A stretch of 64,000 bases of DNA from JBBQZO01 sp038207625 (lineage in GTDB: Bacteria; Pseudomonadota; Gammaproteobacteria; Burkholderiales; Burkholderiaceae_D). This document shows positions 35,450-44,258 of the stretch, one piece after another. The notes beneath the pieces were generated by a model. The model was given only the letters and a program-made list of their open reading frames with translations, made no database searches and was not told where the DNA came from. A program made the translations under genes and the position numbers. Position 1 is the stretch's first letter. Every line of letters starts with the position of its first letter. Where the stretch lies: NCBI GenBank assembly GCA_038207625.1, contig JBBQZO010000009.1, positions 105,237 to 169,236 on the forward strand, given 5' to 3'.

Positions 35450-37446
35450 TCGCGCAATTGCGCCGCATGGCGCGCGCGCTGCCGCGCGACAAAGCCGACA
35501 CCACCGTGCTGCTGCTGGCATCGCTGCTGGCGCTGGCGCCCCACGCGGCCCATCTGCCGCTGTGGTGCACGCTGGTCAGCGGCGCGACGCTGGCCTGGCG
35601 CGCCACACTGACACTGCGCGGCCTGCGCATGCCGCCGATCGCGCTGCTGCTGCCGGTGGCGCTGGCGGCGATGGCCGGCGTGTATGCCAGCTTTGACACC
35701 TTGCTCGGGCGCGACGCCGGGGTGGCGATGCTGGTATTACTGCTGGCTTTCAAGACGCTCGAAATGCATGCGCGGCGCGACCTGCTGGTGGTGATTTTCC
35801 TGGACTACTTCCTGGTGCTCAGCGAGTTCTTCTACTCGCAGAGCATGCTGACCGCCGCGCTGACGCTGGCCACCGTGATCGCGCTGCTGACGGCGCAGCT
35901 GTCGTTCCAGTACAGCGGCGCACAACCGTCGCTCGCGCGCCGGCTTCGCCTGGCCGCGCGTATCGTCGCTTACGCCGTACCGCTGGCGCTGGCGCTGTTC
36001 GTGCTGTTCCCGCGCATCCAGGGGCCCTTGTGGGGCATGCCCAGCGACGCCAACGGCGCGCGCAGCGGTTTGTCCGATAGCATGGAGCCGGGCAATGTAT
36101 CGAATCTGGCCGAATCGGACGAGCTGGCGTTTCGCGCCAGGTTCATCGACGCTGCGCCCCCTCAACAGGCGCTGTACTGGCGCGCCATCGTGCTGGGCCA
36201 ATTCGACGGACGCCGGTGGGCGCGCATTGCGCATGACCGGCGCGCCGCGCAGTCGGTGCAAATCAGACTGGGCGGCGCCCCGACCCGCTACGAGGTGACG
36301 CTCGAAGCGAGCGATACGCGCTGGTTGCCGGCACTCGAATTGCCCGACAGCGTACCGCAGATCGACGGCAACCCGAGCGCCGTGACGCCCGAGCTGGAAC
36401 TGCTTGCCAGCCTCGCACTCACCCAGCGCGTGCGCTACCGCAGCGCCGCCTACTTGACGCACGCGATTGACCCGGGCAGCCAATTGGCCAATTTGACCCA
36501 GTGGCTGCAACTGCCCCCTGATGGCAACCCGAAGGCGCGCGAGCTCGCGCAGACGCTGCGCCGCTTGGGCGAGCCGCAACAACGCGTCGATAGCGTGCTG
36601 CGCATGTTCCACCAACAGAACTACGTGTATACGCTCGAGCCGCCCCGGCTTGGGCGCGACGGCATCGACCAGTTTCTGTTTCGCAGCAGGGCCGGGTTTT
36701 GCGAACATTACGCGGGCGCCTTCGTGTTCCTGATGCGCGCGAGCGGCGTGCCGGCCCGTGTAGTGACCGGCTACCAGGGCGGCGAGATCAATCCTGTTGA
36801 TGGCGTGATGACGGTACGCCAGTCCGACGCGCACGCCTGGGCCGAAGTCTGGCTGGCCGGACGCGGCTGGGTGCGGGCCGATCCGACGGCGGCGGTCGCG
36901 CCGGAACGGGTCCGGAAAAATCTTGCCCACGCACTGGCGCGGCGCGCTCCGTTCGGGATCGCCGGCCTCGACAGCCTGATCAATTTCAGCCTGGAACGCG
37001 ATTCGTGGCTGGCGCGCCTGCGTTTCCAGTTCAGCGCCGTCGGCACAGCGTGGGACCAGTACGTACTGAACTACACGCCGCAGCGCCAGGAAGGCGTGCT
37101 GCAAGCGTTACAGCAGGCGCTGGTGCGCGGCCCCGTCGCGGCGGCGCTGGGCGCGCTGGCCGGTCTGATTGCGCTGGCACTGATGCTGCGCACGCGCCGC
37201 AAAGGCAATCGGGCCGACCAGCTGTACGCGACGCTGTGCGCCCAACTGGCGCGCCGCGGCCTGGTGCGCGGCGCCGACGAAGGCCCACAGCGCTTTGCCA
37301 CGCGGGTGGCCGCGCTGGCGCTGGCGCCAGGCCAGCAGGCAGCGGCCCAGCGTTTCCTGGCGCTGTATAGCAACTACAAGTACGCTGCCAGCCCCGATCC
37401 CGATACCATTTCCACATTGAAAAAGCTGTTAACCGAGTCACGATGA
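35446..37446 (+). CDS. TgpA-like membrane transglutaminase (DUF3488/DUF4129)
   Basis: A 666-residue inner-membrane protein. The N-terminal third has about six hydrophobic helices (DUF3488); a periplasmic transglutaminase-like domain follows with the triad Cys near residue 419 (RAGFCEHYAGAF), His near 463 (SDAHAWAEVW) and Asp near 478 (RADPTAAV). One helix near residue 570 (ALGALAGLIALALML) leads to a cytoplasmic DUF4129 tail. P. aeruginosa TgpA has this layout and is essential there. It overlaps both neighbours by ATGA, so the operon is tightly coupled. Confidence 0.92.
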   Translation: MIAQLRRMARALPRDKADTTVLLLASLLALAPHAAHLPLWCTLVSGATLAWRATLTLRGLRMPPIALLLPVALAAMAGVYASFDTLLGRDAGVAMLVLLLAFKTLEMHARRDLLVVIFLDYFLVLSEFFYSQSMLTAALTLATVIALLTAQLSFQYSGAQPSLARRLRLAARIVAYAVPLALALFVLFPRIQGPLWGMPSDANGARSGLSDSMEPGNVSNLAESDELAFRARFIDAAPPQQALYWRAIVLGQFDGRRWARIAHDRRAAQSVQIRLGGAPTRYEVTLEASDTRWLPALELPDSVPQIDGNPSAVTPELELLASLALTQRVRYRSAAYLTHAIDPGSQLANLTQWLQLPPDGNPKARELAQTLRRLGEPQQRVDSVLRMFHQQNYVYTLEPPRLGRDGIDQFLFRSRAGFCEHYAGAFVFLMRASGVPARVVTGYQGGEINPVDGVMTVRQSDAHAWAEVWLAGRGWVRADPTAAVAPERVRKNLAHALARRAPFGIAGLDSLINFSLERDSWLARLRFQFSAVGTAWDQYVLNYTPQRQEGVLQALQQALVRGPVAAALGALAGLIALALMLRTRRKGNRADQLYATLCAQLARRGLVRGADEGPQRFATRVAALALAPGQQAAAQRFLALYSNYKYAASPDPDTISTLKKLLTESR

Positions 37447-38609
37447 ACTTTACCTCGCATGTCCTGCCGCGCCCCGTCGCTTCCCTCCTGTTTGCCCTGT
37501 GTTGCTGTGTGCTGACACCGACTCGCGCCAGTCCGCCCGAGCAGGCGGCGAGCGCGTCCGCGCACACACGCAAAAAACCCGTCAAGCACGCGCACCGAGC
37601 CAAACCCAAGGCCGCGGCCAAGAAAGCGGCCGGCACCGACTACACGGGCGAATTCGTCAACTTCGGCGCGTGGAAAACAGTCAGTGAATTCGCCGACCAG
37701 ATGGTCAGCCGGCACGGCTTTGTGCGCAGCGAACTGGACGCCTTGATCGGCCAGATCCGCCTGGTCGACGCGGCCGTGCAATTGGTCAAACCGGGGCCGC
37801 CCGGCAAGCCGAAAAACTGGCAAGCGTACAGCGCGCTGTTCATCGAACCGGTGCGCATTGAAGCGGGCGTCAAGTTCTGGAACGATAACGCCGACGCGCT
37901 GACGCGCGCCGAAGCGGTGTATGGCGTGCCCGCTGAAATCATCGTCGGCATCATCGGCGTGGAAACCGTGTACGGGCGCAACACCGGGCGCTTCCGGGTG
38001 CTCGATGCACTGGCCACGCTGGCGTTCGCCTACCCAGAAGCACCGGCCCGCGCCGCAAGGATGGCGTTTTTCCGCGGTGAACTGGAAAACGCGCTGCTGC
38101 TGGCGCGCCAGTCGAACATCGATCCGCTCTCCCTGCAGGGATCGTTCGCTGGCGCGGTCGGCCTGCCCCAGTTCATGCCCGGCAGCATACTCAAATACGG
38201 CGTCGATTTCGATGCCGACGGCGTCGTCGACCTGTCCCGCTCGGCGCCGGACGCGATCGGCAGCGTGGCCAATTTCCTGGTCGCGCACGGTTGGCGGCGC
38301 GAGGCCACGGGCCCGATCGTGTATGCTGCCAGCGTGTCCCCGAGCCGCGAATGGGAAACCTTCCTCGGCCATGGCCTGGTCGCCAGTTACAGCGGCGACA
38401 CCTTGCAAGCTTCCGGGGTGAGCAGCACGGCGGCGCTGCCGCCCAATACCCTGTTCGGCCTGATCGATTTGCAAAATGGCGCCGAACCGACCGAATACTG
38501 GCTCGGTGGCGACAATTTTTTTGCCATCACCCAGTACAACCGCAGCTATTTCTATGCGATGTCAGTCATCGAACTGGGCCGCGCGGTGAAACTGGCGCGC
38601 GCACGCTAA
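37443..38609 (+). CDS. mltB: Lytic murein transglycosylase B
   Basis: A 388-residue periplasmic enzyme that cleaves peptidoglycan glycan strands. The N terminus is hydrophobic (VASLLFALCCCVLTPTRA) and followed by a basic Lys/Ala-rich linker. The MltB catalytic glutamate is in IIGVETVYGRNTGRFRVLDA (about residue 174), with AVGLPQFMPGS and FDADGVVDLSRSAPDAIGSV downstream. No clean lipobox is visible. It overlaps the transglutaminase gene by 4 bp, an uncommon addition to the moxR-DUF58-tgpA trio. Confidence 0.92.
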   Translation: MNFTSHVLPRPVASLLFALCCCVLTPTRASPPEQAASASAHTRKKPVKHAHRAKPKAAAKKAAGTDYTGEFVNFGAWKTVSEFADQMVSRHGFVRSELDALIGQIRLVDAAVQLVKPGPPGKPKNWQAYSALFIEPVRIEAGVKFWNDNADALTRAEAVYGVPAEIIVGIIGVETVYGRNTGRFRVLDALATLAFAYPEAPARAARMAFFRGELENALLLARQSNIDPLSLQGSFAGAVGLPQFMPGSILKYGVDFDADGVVDLSRSAPDAIGSVANFLVAHGWRREATGPIVYAASVSPSREWETFLGHGLVASYSGDTLQASGVSSTAALPPNTLFGLIDLQNGAEPTEYWLGGDNFFAITQYNRSYFYAMSVIELGRAVKLARAR

Positions 38610-39027
38610 TACGGCGCACCCGGCCGGCGAGCAAACAAAATGTTGTTTAACTACACAGGAACCGGTCTTGCACCGGCGAATCTTCATATGTGGCAAACAG
38701 TGTATATCGTGCGGCAACGACTCGATGATTAAACTACACTGAAGTTTTCTGAAAAAACAATCATTCTCATCGTGGTTTTGTGAGAGAATTGCGCTACGGC
38801 TACGTTGCGATTCGACAACACTGCTGAAAACAATTCTGATTTTAGTATTGCCGTTGAGTATGAGAATAGAATGTGTTGTACAATTGTGTATATTTTTTAA
38901 AAACGTATCGCCCAAGAATCGGTCCTGAACGGTGATTCATTGTCAGTCGTGTGTACTGAATGTGTCAGCAGAATGCTCAGAGCGTTTGACTTTGCGGGTC
39001 CACTTACAATAAGGAATGATTAATATC
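38610..39027. other. AT-rich intergenic region without genes
   Basis: About 418 bp with much lower GC than the surrounding genes, between mltB and the HTH gene. It contains several short A/T runs and inverted pieces such as ATTCTCA (38763) and TGAGAAT (38860), but no coding signal. It is probably the regulatory leader of the HTH gene; low GC could reflect binding of nucleoid proteins. Confidence 0.5.
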
Positions 39028-39357
39028 ATGACAAATCAAGTCGGCATTGATATGAACAGCGATTCGGACTCCGATGATCTGCTCCAATACAACCCAAACA
39101 GATTGCTCGACACGCTGATCGAGAACCTGCGTTTGAAAAACGATGCAGCCCTGTCGCGCGCACTCGAAGTGGCGCCACCGGTGATCAGCAAGATCCGCCA
39201 TCACCGCTTGCCAGTGGGCGCGTCGCTGCTGATCCGCATGCACGAAGTGAGCGATCTGTCGATCCGCGATCTGCGTTACCTGATGGGCGACCGCCGCAAC
39301 AAGTTCCGCATCAGCGACAAGCAGTTCAAGCCAAAAGACGGCGAGCCACAAGCTTAA
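39028..39357 (+). CDS. Small helix-turn-helix protein (XRE-like)
   Basis: A 109-residue protein with an acidic N terminus (NSDSDSDDLLQ) and a probable helix-turn-helix at residues 30-75 (NLRLKNDAALSRALEVAPPV, then ISKIRHHRLPVGASLLIRMH). I chose the ATG at 39028 because AAGGA ends directly against the ATG at 39016, leaving no room for initiation there; the 12-base gap to 39028 is long but workable. About 400 bp of unusually AT-rich DNA precede it. Likely a DNA-binding regulator; target unknown. Confidence 0.75.
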   Translation: MTNQVGIDMNSDSDSDDLLQYNPNRLLDTLIENLRLKNDAALSRALEVAPPVISKIRHHRLPVGASLLIRMHEVSDLSIRDLRYLMGDRRNKFRISDKQFKPKDGEPQA

Positions 39358-39377
39358 GTCCGGCTTTGCTGCAGCGC

Positions 39378-39401
39378 GCTTCCCGCCGCCTGGCGGGAAG
39401 C
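39378..39401. terminator. Hairpin between convergent genes
   Basis: Perfect 10-bp stem GCTTCCCGCC / GGCGGGAAGC with a 4-base loop between the HTH gene and cysM, which converge. The T-run is weak on both strands. Confidence 0.5.
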
Positions 39402-39418
39402 GGTAACATTTATCTGCG

Positions 39419-40321
39419 TCAGGCGGGAAACACGCCTGTCGACAGATAGCGATCTCCGCGATCGCAGACGATGAACACGATCGTCGCATTCTCCACCGTT
39501 TGCGCTACGCGCAAGGCGATTTCGCACGCGCCCGCCGCTGAAATCCCGCAGAAAATTCCCTCTTCAGCAGCCATCCGGCGCGCCATCCGTTCGGCCTGCG
39601 CCTGGCTGACCGATTCGATCTGGTCGACCCGCGTCTTGTCGTAAATCTTGGGTAAATAGGCTTCCGGCCATTTGCGGATGCCCGGGATCTGCGAGCCATC
39701 CTCCGGCTGCGCGCCGACGATGTGCACGGCCGGATTTTGTTCCTTCAGATACTGCGACACCCCCATGATGGTACCGGTGGTGCCCATCGCGCTGACGAAG
39801 TGGGTAACGCGCCCGTCGGTGTCGCGCCAGATCTCCGGCCCCGTGCCCTCGTAGTGGGCACGGGGATTGTCCGGGTTGCCGAACTGGTCAAGGATGATAC
39901 CCTTGCCGTCGTTTTGCATTTGTTCAGCCAGATCGCGCGCATATTCCATGCCGCCCGTCTTGGGGGTCAAGATGATGTCGGCGCCGTAGGCGGCCATGCT
40001 CTGGCGCCGCTCGATCGACAGGTATTCGGGCATCAACAGCAGCATCTTGTAGCCACGCAGCGCCGCCGCCATCGCCAGCGCGATGCCGGTATTGCCGCTG
40101 GTCGCCTCGATCAGGGTATCGCCCGGCTTGATCTGGCCGCGTTCCTCGGCGCGCTTGAGCATCGACAGCGCGGCGCGATCCTTGACCGAACCGGCCGGGT
40201 TATCGCCCTCCATCTTGGCCAGGATCACGTTGTTACGCGCGTCGTTGTCCGGTCCCGGCAGGCGCACCAGGCGCACCAGCGGCGTATTGCCGATCGTATC
40301 TTCTAAAGTCTTGTATGCCAT
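39419..40321 (-). CDS. cysM: Cysteine synthase B
   Basis: A 300-residue PLP enzyme that makes cysteine from O-acetylserine and sulfide or thiosulfate. The N terminus TLEDTIGNTPLVRLVRLPG and the PLP lysine K47 (NPAGSVKDRAAL) are typical; EATSGNTGIALAMAAA and VSAMGTTGTIMGVSQYLKEQ follow. EYLSIERRQSMAAYGAD fits CysM rather than CysK. It stands as a single gene. Confidence 0.94.
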   Translation of the reverse strand: MAYKTLEDTIGNTPLVRLVRLPGPDNDARNNVILAKMEGDNPAGSVKDRAALSMLKRAEERGQIKPGDTLIEATSGNTGIALAMAAALRGYKMLLLMPEYLSIERRQSMAAYGADIILTPKTGGMEYARDLAEQMQNDGKGIILDQFGNPDNPRAHYEGTGPEIWRDTDGRVTHFVSAMGTTGTIMGVSQYLKEQNPAVHIVGAQPEDGSQIPGIRKWPEAYLPKIYDKTRVDQIESVSQAQAERMARRMAAEEGIFCGISAAGACEIALRVAQTVENATIVFIVCDRGDRYLSTGVFPA

Positions 40322-40552
40322 CGTGGTGTTTTGTAAATCGACAAAACGCTATTCTAATCCCAGACGCCGTCGCGCGTGGTGCTGGCATTGGCCGTCCGCC
40401 GTTGCGGCCACACTGCGGGTCTGGCCACGCGGCGACTGGGCTTGCACAAGCAAGCTTGGCGCCGTTTCTGCATACGTCACGAAAATATCAATAAATCATC
40501 AATTTCACTCTGCGCATGCCGCATGGATTGAAGCTCCTGCTAATATGTTGCA

Positions 40553-42706
40553 ATGATTAATTCGCCTCCTGATGACGACGCCCAGGCCTTGCCGGCGTCC
40601 CCTGACGACGAGCAGACCCGGCTGCACACGCCGACCTCGCGCGTCGCTGGTGCGCCGGCGACGGTCGCCCCGGCGGCACCAACTGCGACGTCCGCCGAGC
40701 CGGTGACAGTCGCGTCGATGACAGCAACGCCGACGAGCGCCGAACCGGTCACGGTCGCGCCGGTGGCACCAGCTGCGATGCCCACCGAGCCGATAACCGT
40801 CGCGCCGATGACGTCAGTGCCGGTGAACGCTGTTCGCACGAATGGCGCGTCGACGAATGGTGCGCCAGAACATGCCCCATCCATCAATGCCGCCGCCACA
40901 CATGGCGCCAGCGCCACGCCGCCGGCGCCTGCCTACGGCATGCACAACGTGCTTCCCAACGGCACGCGCATCGGCGAATTCGAGATCGCCGGCATCATCG
41001 GCGTGGGCGGCTTCGGTATCGTCTATCTGGCCAACGACCTGTCGCTGCAGCGCACCGTCGCCTTGAAAGAATACATGCCGTCGGCGTTTGCCAGACGCAG
41101 CGACCGGATCACCGTGTGCGTGCTGTCCGACGAGTACGCCGACACCTTCGCCGCAGGCCTGAAAAGCTTCGTCAATGAAGCGCTGCTGCTGGCCCAGTTC
41201 GACCATCCGTCGCTGGTCAAGGTCTACCGTTTTTGGGAGGCTAACGGCACCGCCTACATGGTCATGCCCTACTACCAGGGCCCGACACTGAAGGCCCGCC
41301 TGGCCGAGCTGGGCGCGCCGCCTGACGAGGCCTGGCTGCGCAGCTTCCTGTCCCAATTGAGCCACGCGCTGGCGATCATCCACGCCAAGCAATGCTTCCA
41401 CCGCGACATCGCACCCGACAACATCCTGATGCTGCCGGGCGACCGGCCGGTGCTGCTCGATTTTGGCGCCGCGCGCCGCGTTATCGAAGGACGCGAGCAG
41501 GCGATGACGGTGATCTACAAGCCGGCCTACGCGCCAATCGAGCAATACGGCGAAGCGGGCGACGTCGGCCAGGGCGCGTGGACCGACCTGTATGCACTCG
41601 CCTCGGTGTTGTACTACGCGATCACCGGCAAACTGCCCCCGCAAGCGGTGCACCGGCTGGTCGGCACGGATCCGTATGTGCCGCTGGCGCGCCAGGCGCA
41701 AGGCCAATACAGCGACGCGTTTCTGTGCGCGATCGACGCGGCGCTGGCCGTGCGCCCGCAGGATCGCCCGCAGGACCTGGCGCAGTTTCAGGCCCTGCTC
41801 GAGCGCGACACCGGACCGGATACGGCGCACACGACCCAGCCGGGGACGCCCTACAGTTCCCCGTCCTACGATACAACGACGCACGGCGCCCAAGCGCCAA
41901 GCGCTCCCGACCAGCCAGTGGCAGCGCCCCCGCGCAACAAGGCGGCCTGGCTGGGTGGCGCGGCCGCGCTGATCGCACTCATTGGCGTCGGCTGGCTGTG
42001 GCGTAGCCAAAGCGGACCTTCCACTCCTGTCGCTAGCCACCCAGGCATGGCTGCCAGCACGCTTGTCGGCAGCACCTCCGCCACAGGCACAGCCACGCCC
42101 TCGAGCAGTCCCAGTGCGCCGATGGGCGCGCCAGCGGCGAGTGCCGTCGTGGCGGCACCGCCAGTGGCAACGGCGCCAACCCGCGCGCCATTCGAGCCTG
42201 CTCGCCTGCTCACTGAACTGGCCGCCGCTGGCGCGTCGGCTCAGGCTGCAACGGTGACCATGTCGCGCACTCAACTGCAGATCGGCAAGGACAACTTCCG
42301 CTTCACGGTACGCGCCGCGCAGGCCGGTTATGTGTACGTGCTGATGCTCGACGCCGAGCGGCGCCACTTGTACCTGATGTTTCCCAATGCGCTGGACAAG
42401 CACAATGCGATCGGCGCCGGCAAGACCCTGAAAGTGCCCAGCGCCGACGTCAGCCTGGTCTCGCAAGGCCCGGCCGGCATTGATCAGTTTGTCGTGATGG
42501 TATCGGACCAGCCGCGCGACTTTGCCGCCGCCGGCCTGCAGGTGGGCGACCCGCTGTCGGAATTCTCATTTGACGCGGCCAGGCGGGCCTATCAATCGCG
42601 CAGCGCCGACACGCCTTTGCTGGCCGGCGAGGTGCGCTGCGCCGATGCTGCTGCATGTTCGACGCGTTTCGGCACGGCCGCCTTCAATATCGAGGAAGTG
42701 CGCTAA
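40553..42706 (+). CDS. Ser/Thr protein kinase with DUF4384 domain
   Basis: A 717-residue membrane kinase. Residues 1-125 are low-complexity, with three repeats of the form (A/T)EP(V/I)TVAxM. The kinase domain (about 140-415) has GVGGFG at 150-155, the ATP lysine K172 (ALKEYMP), HRD at 283-285 and DFG at 303-305, so it should be active. One helix near 465-485 (AAWLGGAAALIALIGVGWLW) precedes an outer domain resembling DUF4384 (GYVYVLMLDAERRHLYLMFP). It may sense an envelope signal. A convergent OmpA-like gene follows 25 bp away. Confidence 0.9.
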   Translation: MINSPPDDDAQALPASPDDEQTRLHTPTSRVAGAPATVAPAAPTATSAEPVTVASMTATPTSAEPVTVAPVAPAAMPTEPITVAPMTSVPVNAVRTNGASTNGAPEHAPSINAAATHGASATPPAPAYGMHNVLPNGTRIGEFEIAGIIGVGGFGIVYLANDLSLQRTVALKEYMPSAFARRSDRITVCVLSDEYADTFAAGLKSFVNEALLLAQFDHPSLVKVYRFWEANGTAYMVMPYYQGPTLKARLAELGAPPDEAWLRSFLSQLSHALAIIHAKQCFHRDIAPDNILMLPGDRPVLLDFGAARRVIEGREQAMTVIYKPAYAPIEQYGEAGDVGQGAWTDLYALASVLYYAITGKLPPQAVHRLVGTDPYVPLARQAQGQYSDAFLCAIDAALAVRPQDRPQDLAQFQALLERDTGPDTAHTTQPGTPYSSPSYDTTTHGAQAPSAPDQPVAAPPRNKAAWLGGAAALIALIGVGWLWRSQSGPSTPVASHPGMAASTLVGSTSATGTATPSSSPSAPMGAPAASAVVAAPPVATAPTRAPFEPARLLTELAAAGASAQAATVTMSRTQLQIGKDNFRFTVRAAQAGYVYVLMLDAERRHLYLMFPNALDKHNAIGAGKTLKVPSADVSLVSQGPAGIDQFVVMVSDQPRDFAAAGLQVGDPLSEFSFDAARRAYQSRSADTPLLAGEVRCADAAACSTRFGTAAFNIEEVR

Positions 42707-42731
42707 ACGGCCCGGGCACGGCGGCCAGGTA

Positions 42732-43325
42732 TTACTCGCTCAAGGTGATGATGCGCACCCGGCGGTTTTCCGGCGCCGCCGGATTTTCCAGATTCAACTG
42801 CTCGGAGTCACCCTTGCCGACAGCGGTCAGACGCGCAGGATCGATCTGAAAATTGGTCACCAAATGCTGTCGCACCGCCTCTGCGCGTTCCTGCGAGAGC
42901 GCCAAATTTTTCTCGCTGCTGCCGCGCCGATCAGCATGGCCTTCTATGCTGAAGTGAAATTTCGACAGGCTGGCCGCATTCAAGGCGATCGCCAGATTGG
43001 CCAGCACACGCTTCGATTCCTCCGTCAACTTGCTCGACTGCGTTTCAAACGTGATCATCAAGGACGCGCTGGCCGGCTTGGCCGGCGCGCTCTGATGGCT
43101 CGCACCGCTCTTGATTACCTTGAAACTGCGCGTCTTTGCGACCGGCGCCGTACCGTCTTCGGGCGTTGGCGCGGCCGCTGCCGGCGCTGGCGTGAGCGCC
43201 TCCAGCAAGGCCTGCGGCGTCGCCTTGTCCTTTTGCAGCACGTCATTCGTCTGCGCCAGCGCTGGCAGACACATCAACAGCAGCGCGCACAGCGCGCCCG
43301 CCACACCTAGTTTGCGAGCAGACAT
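42732..43325 (-). CDS. OmpA-like peptidoglycan-binding protein
   Basis: A 197-residue periplasmic or outer-membrane-associated protein. Signal peptide LGVAGALCALLLMCLPALAQ; an Ala/Pro-rich linker; then a C-terminal OmpA domain (FSIEGHADRRGSSEKNLALS, QERAEAVRQHLV, TAVGKGDSEQLN, NRRVRI) that binds peptidoglycan. The ATG at 43325 has GGAGG six bases upstream. It converges with the kinase gene; a functional link is possible but not shown. Confidence 0.9.
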   Translation of the reverse strand: MSARKLGVAGALCALLLMCLPALAQTNDVLQKDKATPQALLEALTPAPAAAAPTPEDGTAPVAKTRSFKVIKSGASHQSAPAKPASASLMITFETQSSKLTEESKRVLANLAIALNAASLSKFHFSIEGHADRRGSSEKNLALSQERAEAVRQHLVTNFQIDPARLTAVGKGDSEQLNLENPAAPENRRVRIITLSE

Positions 43326-43595
43326 GATTACCTCCAAAAAGAGAATCGACTGCGATGACTTCATTTCACCGCGATACAAGAGCGACAAGCAGCACACCAA
43401 CGCATTCAGGCGGCGTTGCCGCTAGAAACCGCACGCCACATGGGGCCAGCTTGGGCGCAGACCACTTGCGCTTAATAGAGTCAATTTTACAAGTATTTAT
43501 GATCACCGTGTGGCGCTATTCACGCGCTTGCTGAACCCGACGCAGAACAACCCGCGCGCAACATGACACCGTGTGACCAGCATCGTCAGTGGTCG

Positions 43596-43630
43596 AAAAA
43601 AAACCCGCGATTCGCGTCGCGGGTTTTCTT
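43596..43630 (-). terminator. Terminator of the ComEA-like gene
   Basis: Stem CCCGCGA / TCGCGGG with a 6-base loop, preceded by eight A on the plus strand (U-tract on the minus strand). It lies about 24 bp past the stop codon. Confidence 0.85.
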
Positions 43631-43653
43631 CCCAACAGACGACAGTGCGACGC

Positions 43654-44115
43654 TTACTTCTTGGCGTCGTCTTTCTTCATCTCGTCTTTTTTCATCTCGT
43701 CTTTTTTGCCTTTGGCAGCGTCCGCCGGCTTGCTGGCCTTGGCGTCAGCGGCTGGCTTCATCTCGGCCGATGCTTTCATGTCCGATGGCTTGCTCGCCTT
43801 GGCGTCGGCAGATGCCTTCGCTTTCGGCTCGGCGCCGCTCAATGCCGCGCCATTCACTTGCAGGCCCGCTTGGGACAGCTTGGCGGCGCTCTTTGCACCG
43901 ATGCCCTTGACGCGCTTTTCCAGATCAGCCCAGTCCTTGAATTCACCACCCTTGGTGCGCTCATCGATGATCACCTTCGACATTTTCGGGCCCACGCCCT
44001 TGACCGAGTCCAGCGCGGCGGCGTCGGCCTTGTTCACGTCAACCTGGGCAAAAGCAAAACCCATCGCGGCAACCATCGTTACTACTGCAAGCATCAGTTT
44101 CTTGATCATTTCCAT
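43654..44115 (-). CDS. ComEA-like helix-hairpin-helix protein with Lys/Ala-rich tail
   Basis: A 153-residue exported protein. Signal peptide MIKKLMLAVVTMVAAMGFAF; then a helix-hairpin-helix domain of the ComEA type (VDVNKADAAALDSVKGVGPK, RVKGIGAKSAAKLSQAGL), which binds DNA without sequence preference. The last 60 residues are low-complexity, built from repeats of DAKASKP and KKDEMKK. ComEA takes part in DNA uptake; here no other competence gene is adjacent. The start may be 44115 or the ATG two codons later. Confidence 0.85.
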   Translation of the reverse strand: MEMIKKLMLAVVTMVAAMGFAFAQVDVNKADAAALDSVKGVGPKMSKVIIDERTKGGEFKDWADLEKRVKGIGAKSAAKLSQAGLQVNGAALSGAEPKAKASADAKASKPSDMKASAEMKPAADAKASKPADAAKGKKDEMKKDEMKKDDAKK

Positions 44116-44258
44116 GTTCTCCAGTGGGGTCTATCGATACGCGTGTCGGGCGGCCCTTGCCTCCCGTATTGACATTAACGAGCTCAAGCGCCAGCGGTTG
44201 ACAATCGTAGCAATTTGTCATCAAAATGTCACAAAGCCCGCGCCGGGCACGGGCACGC

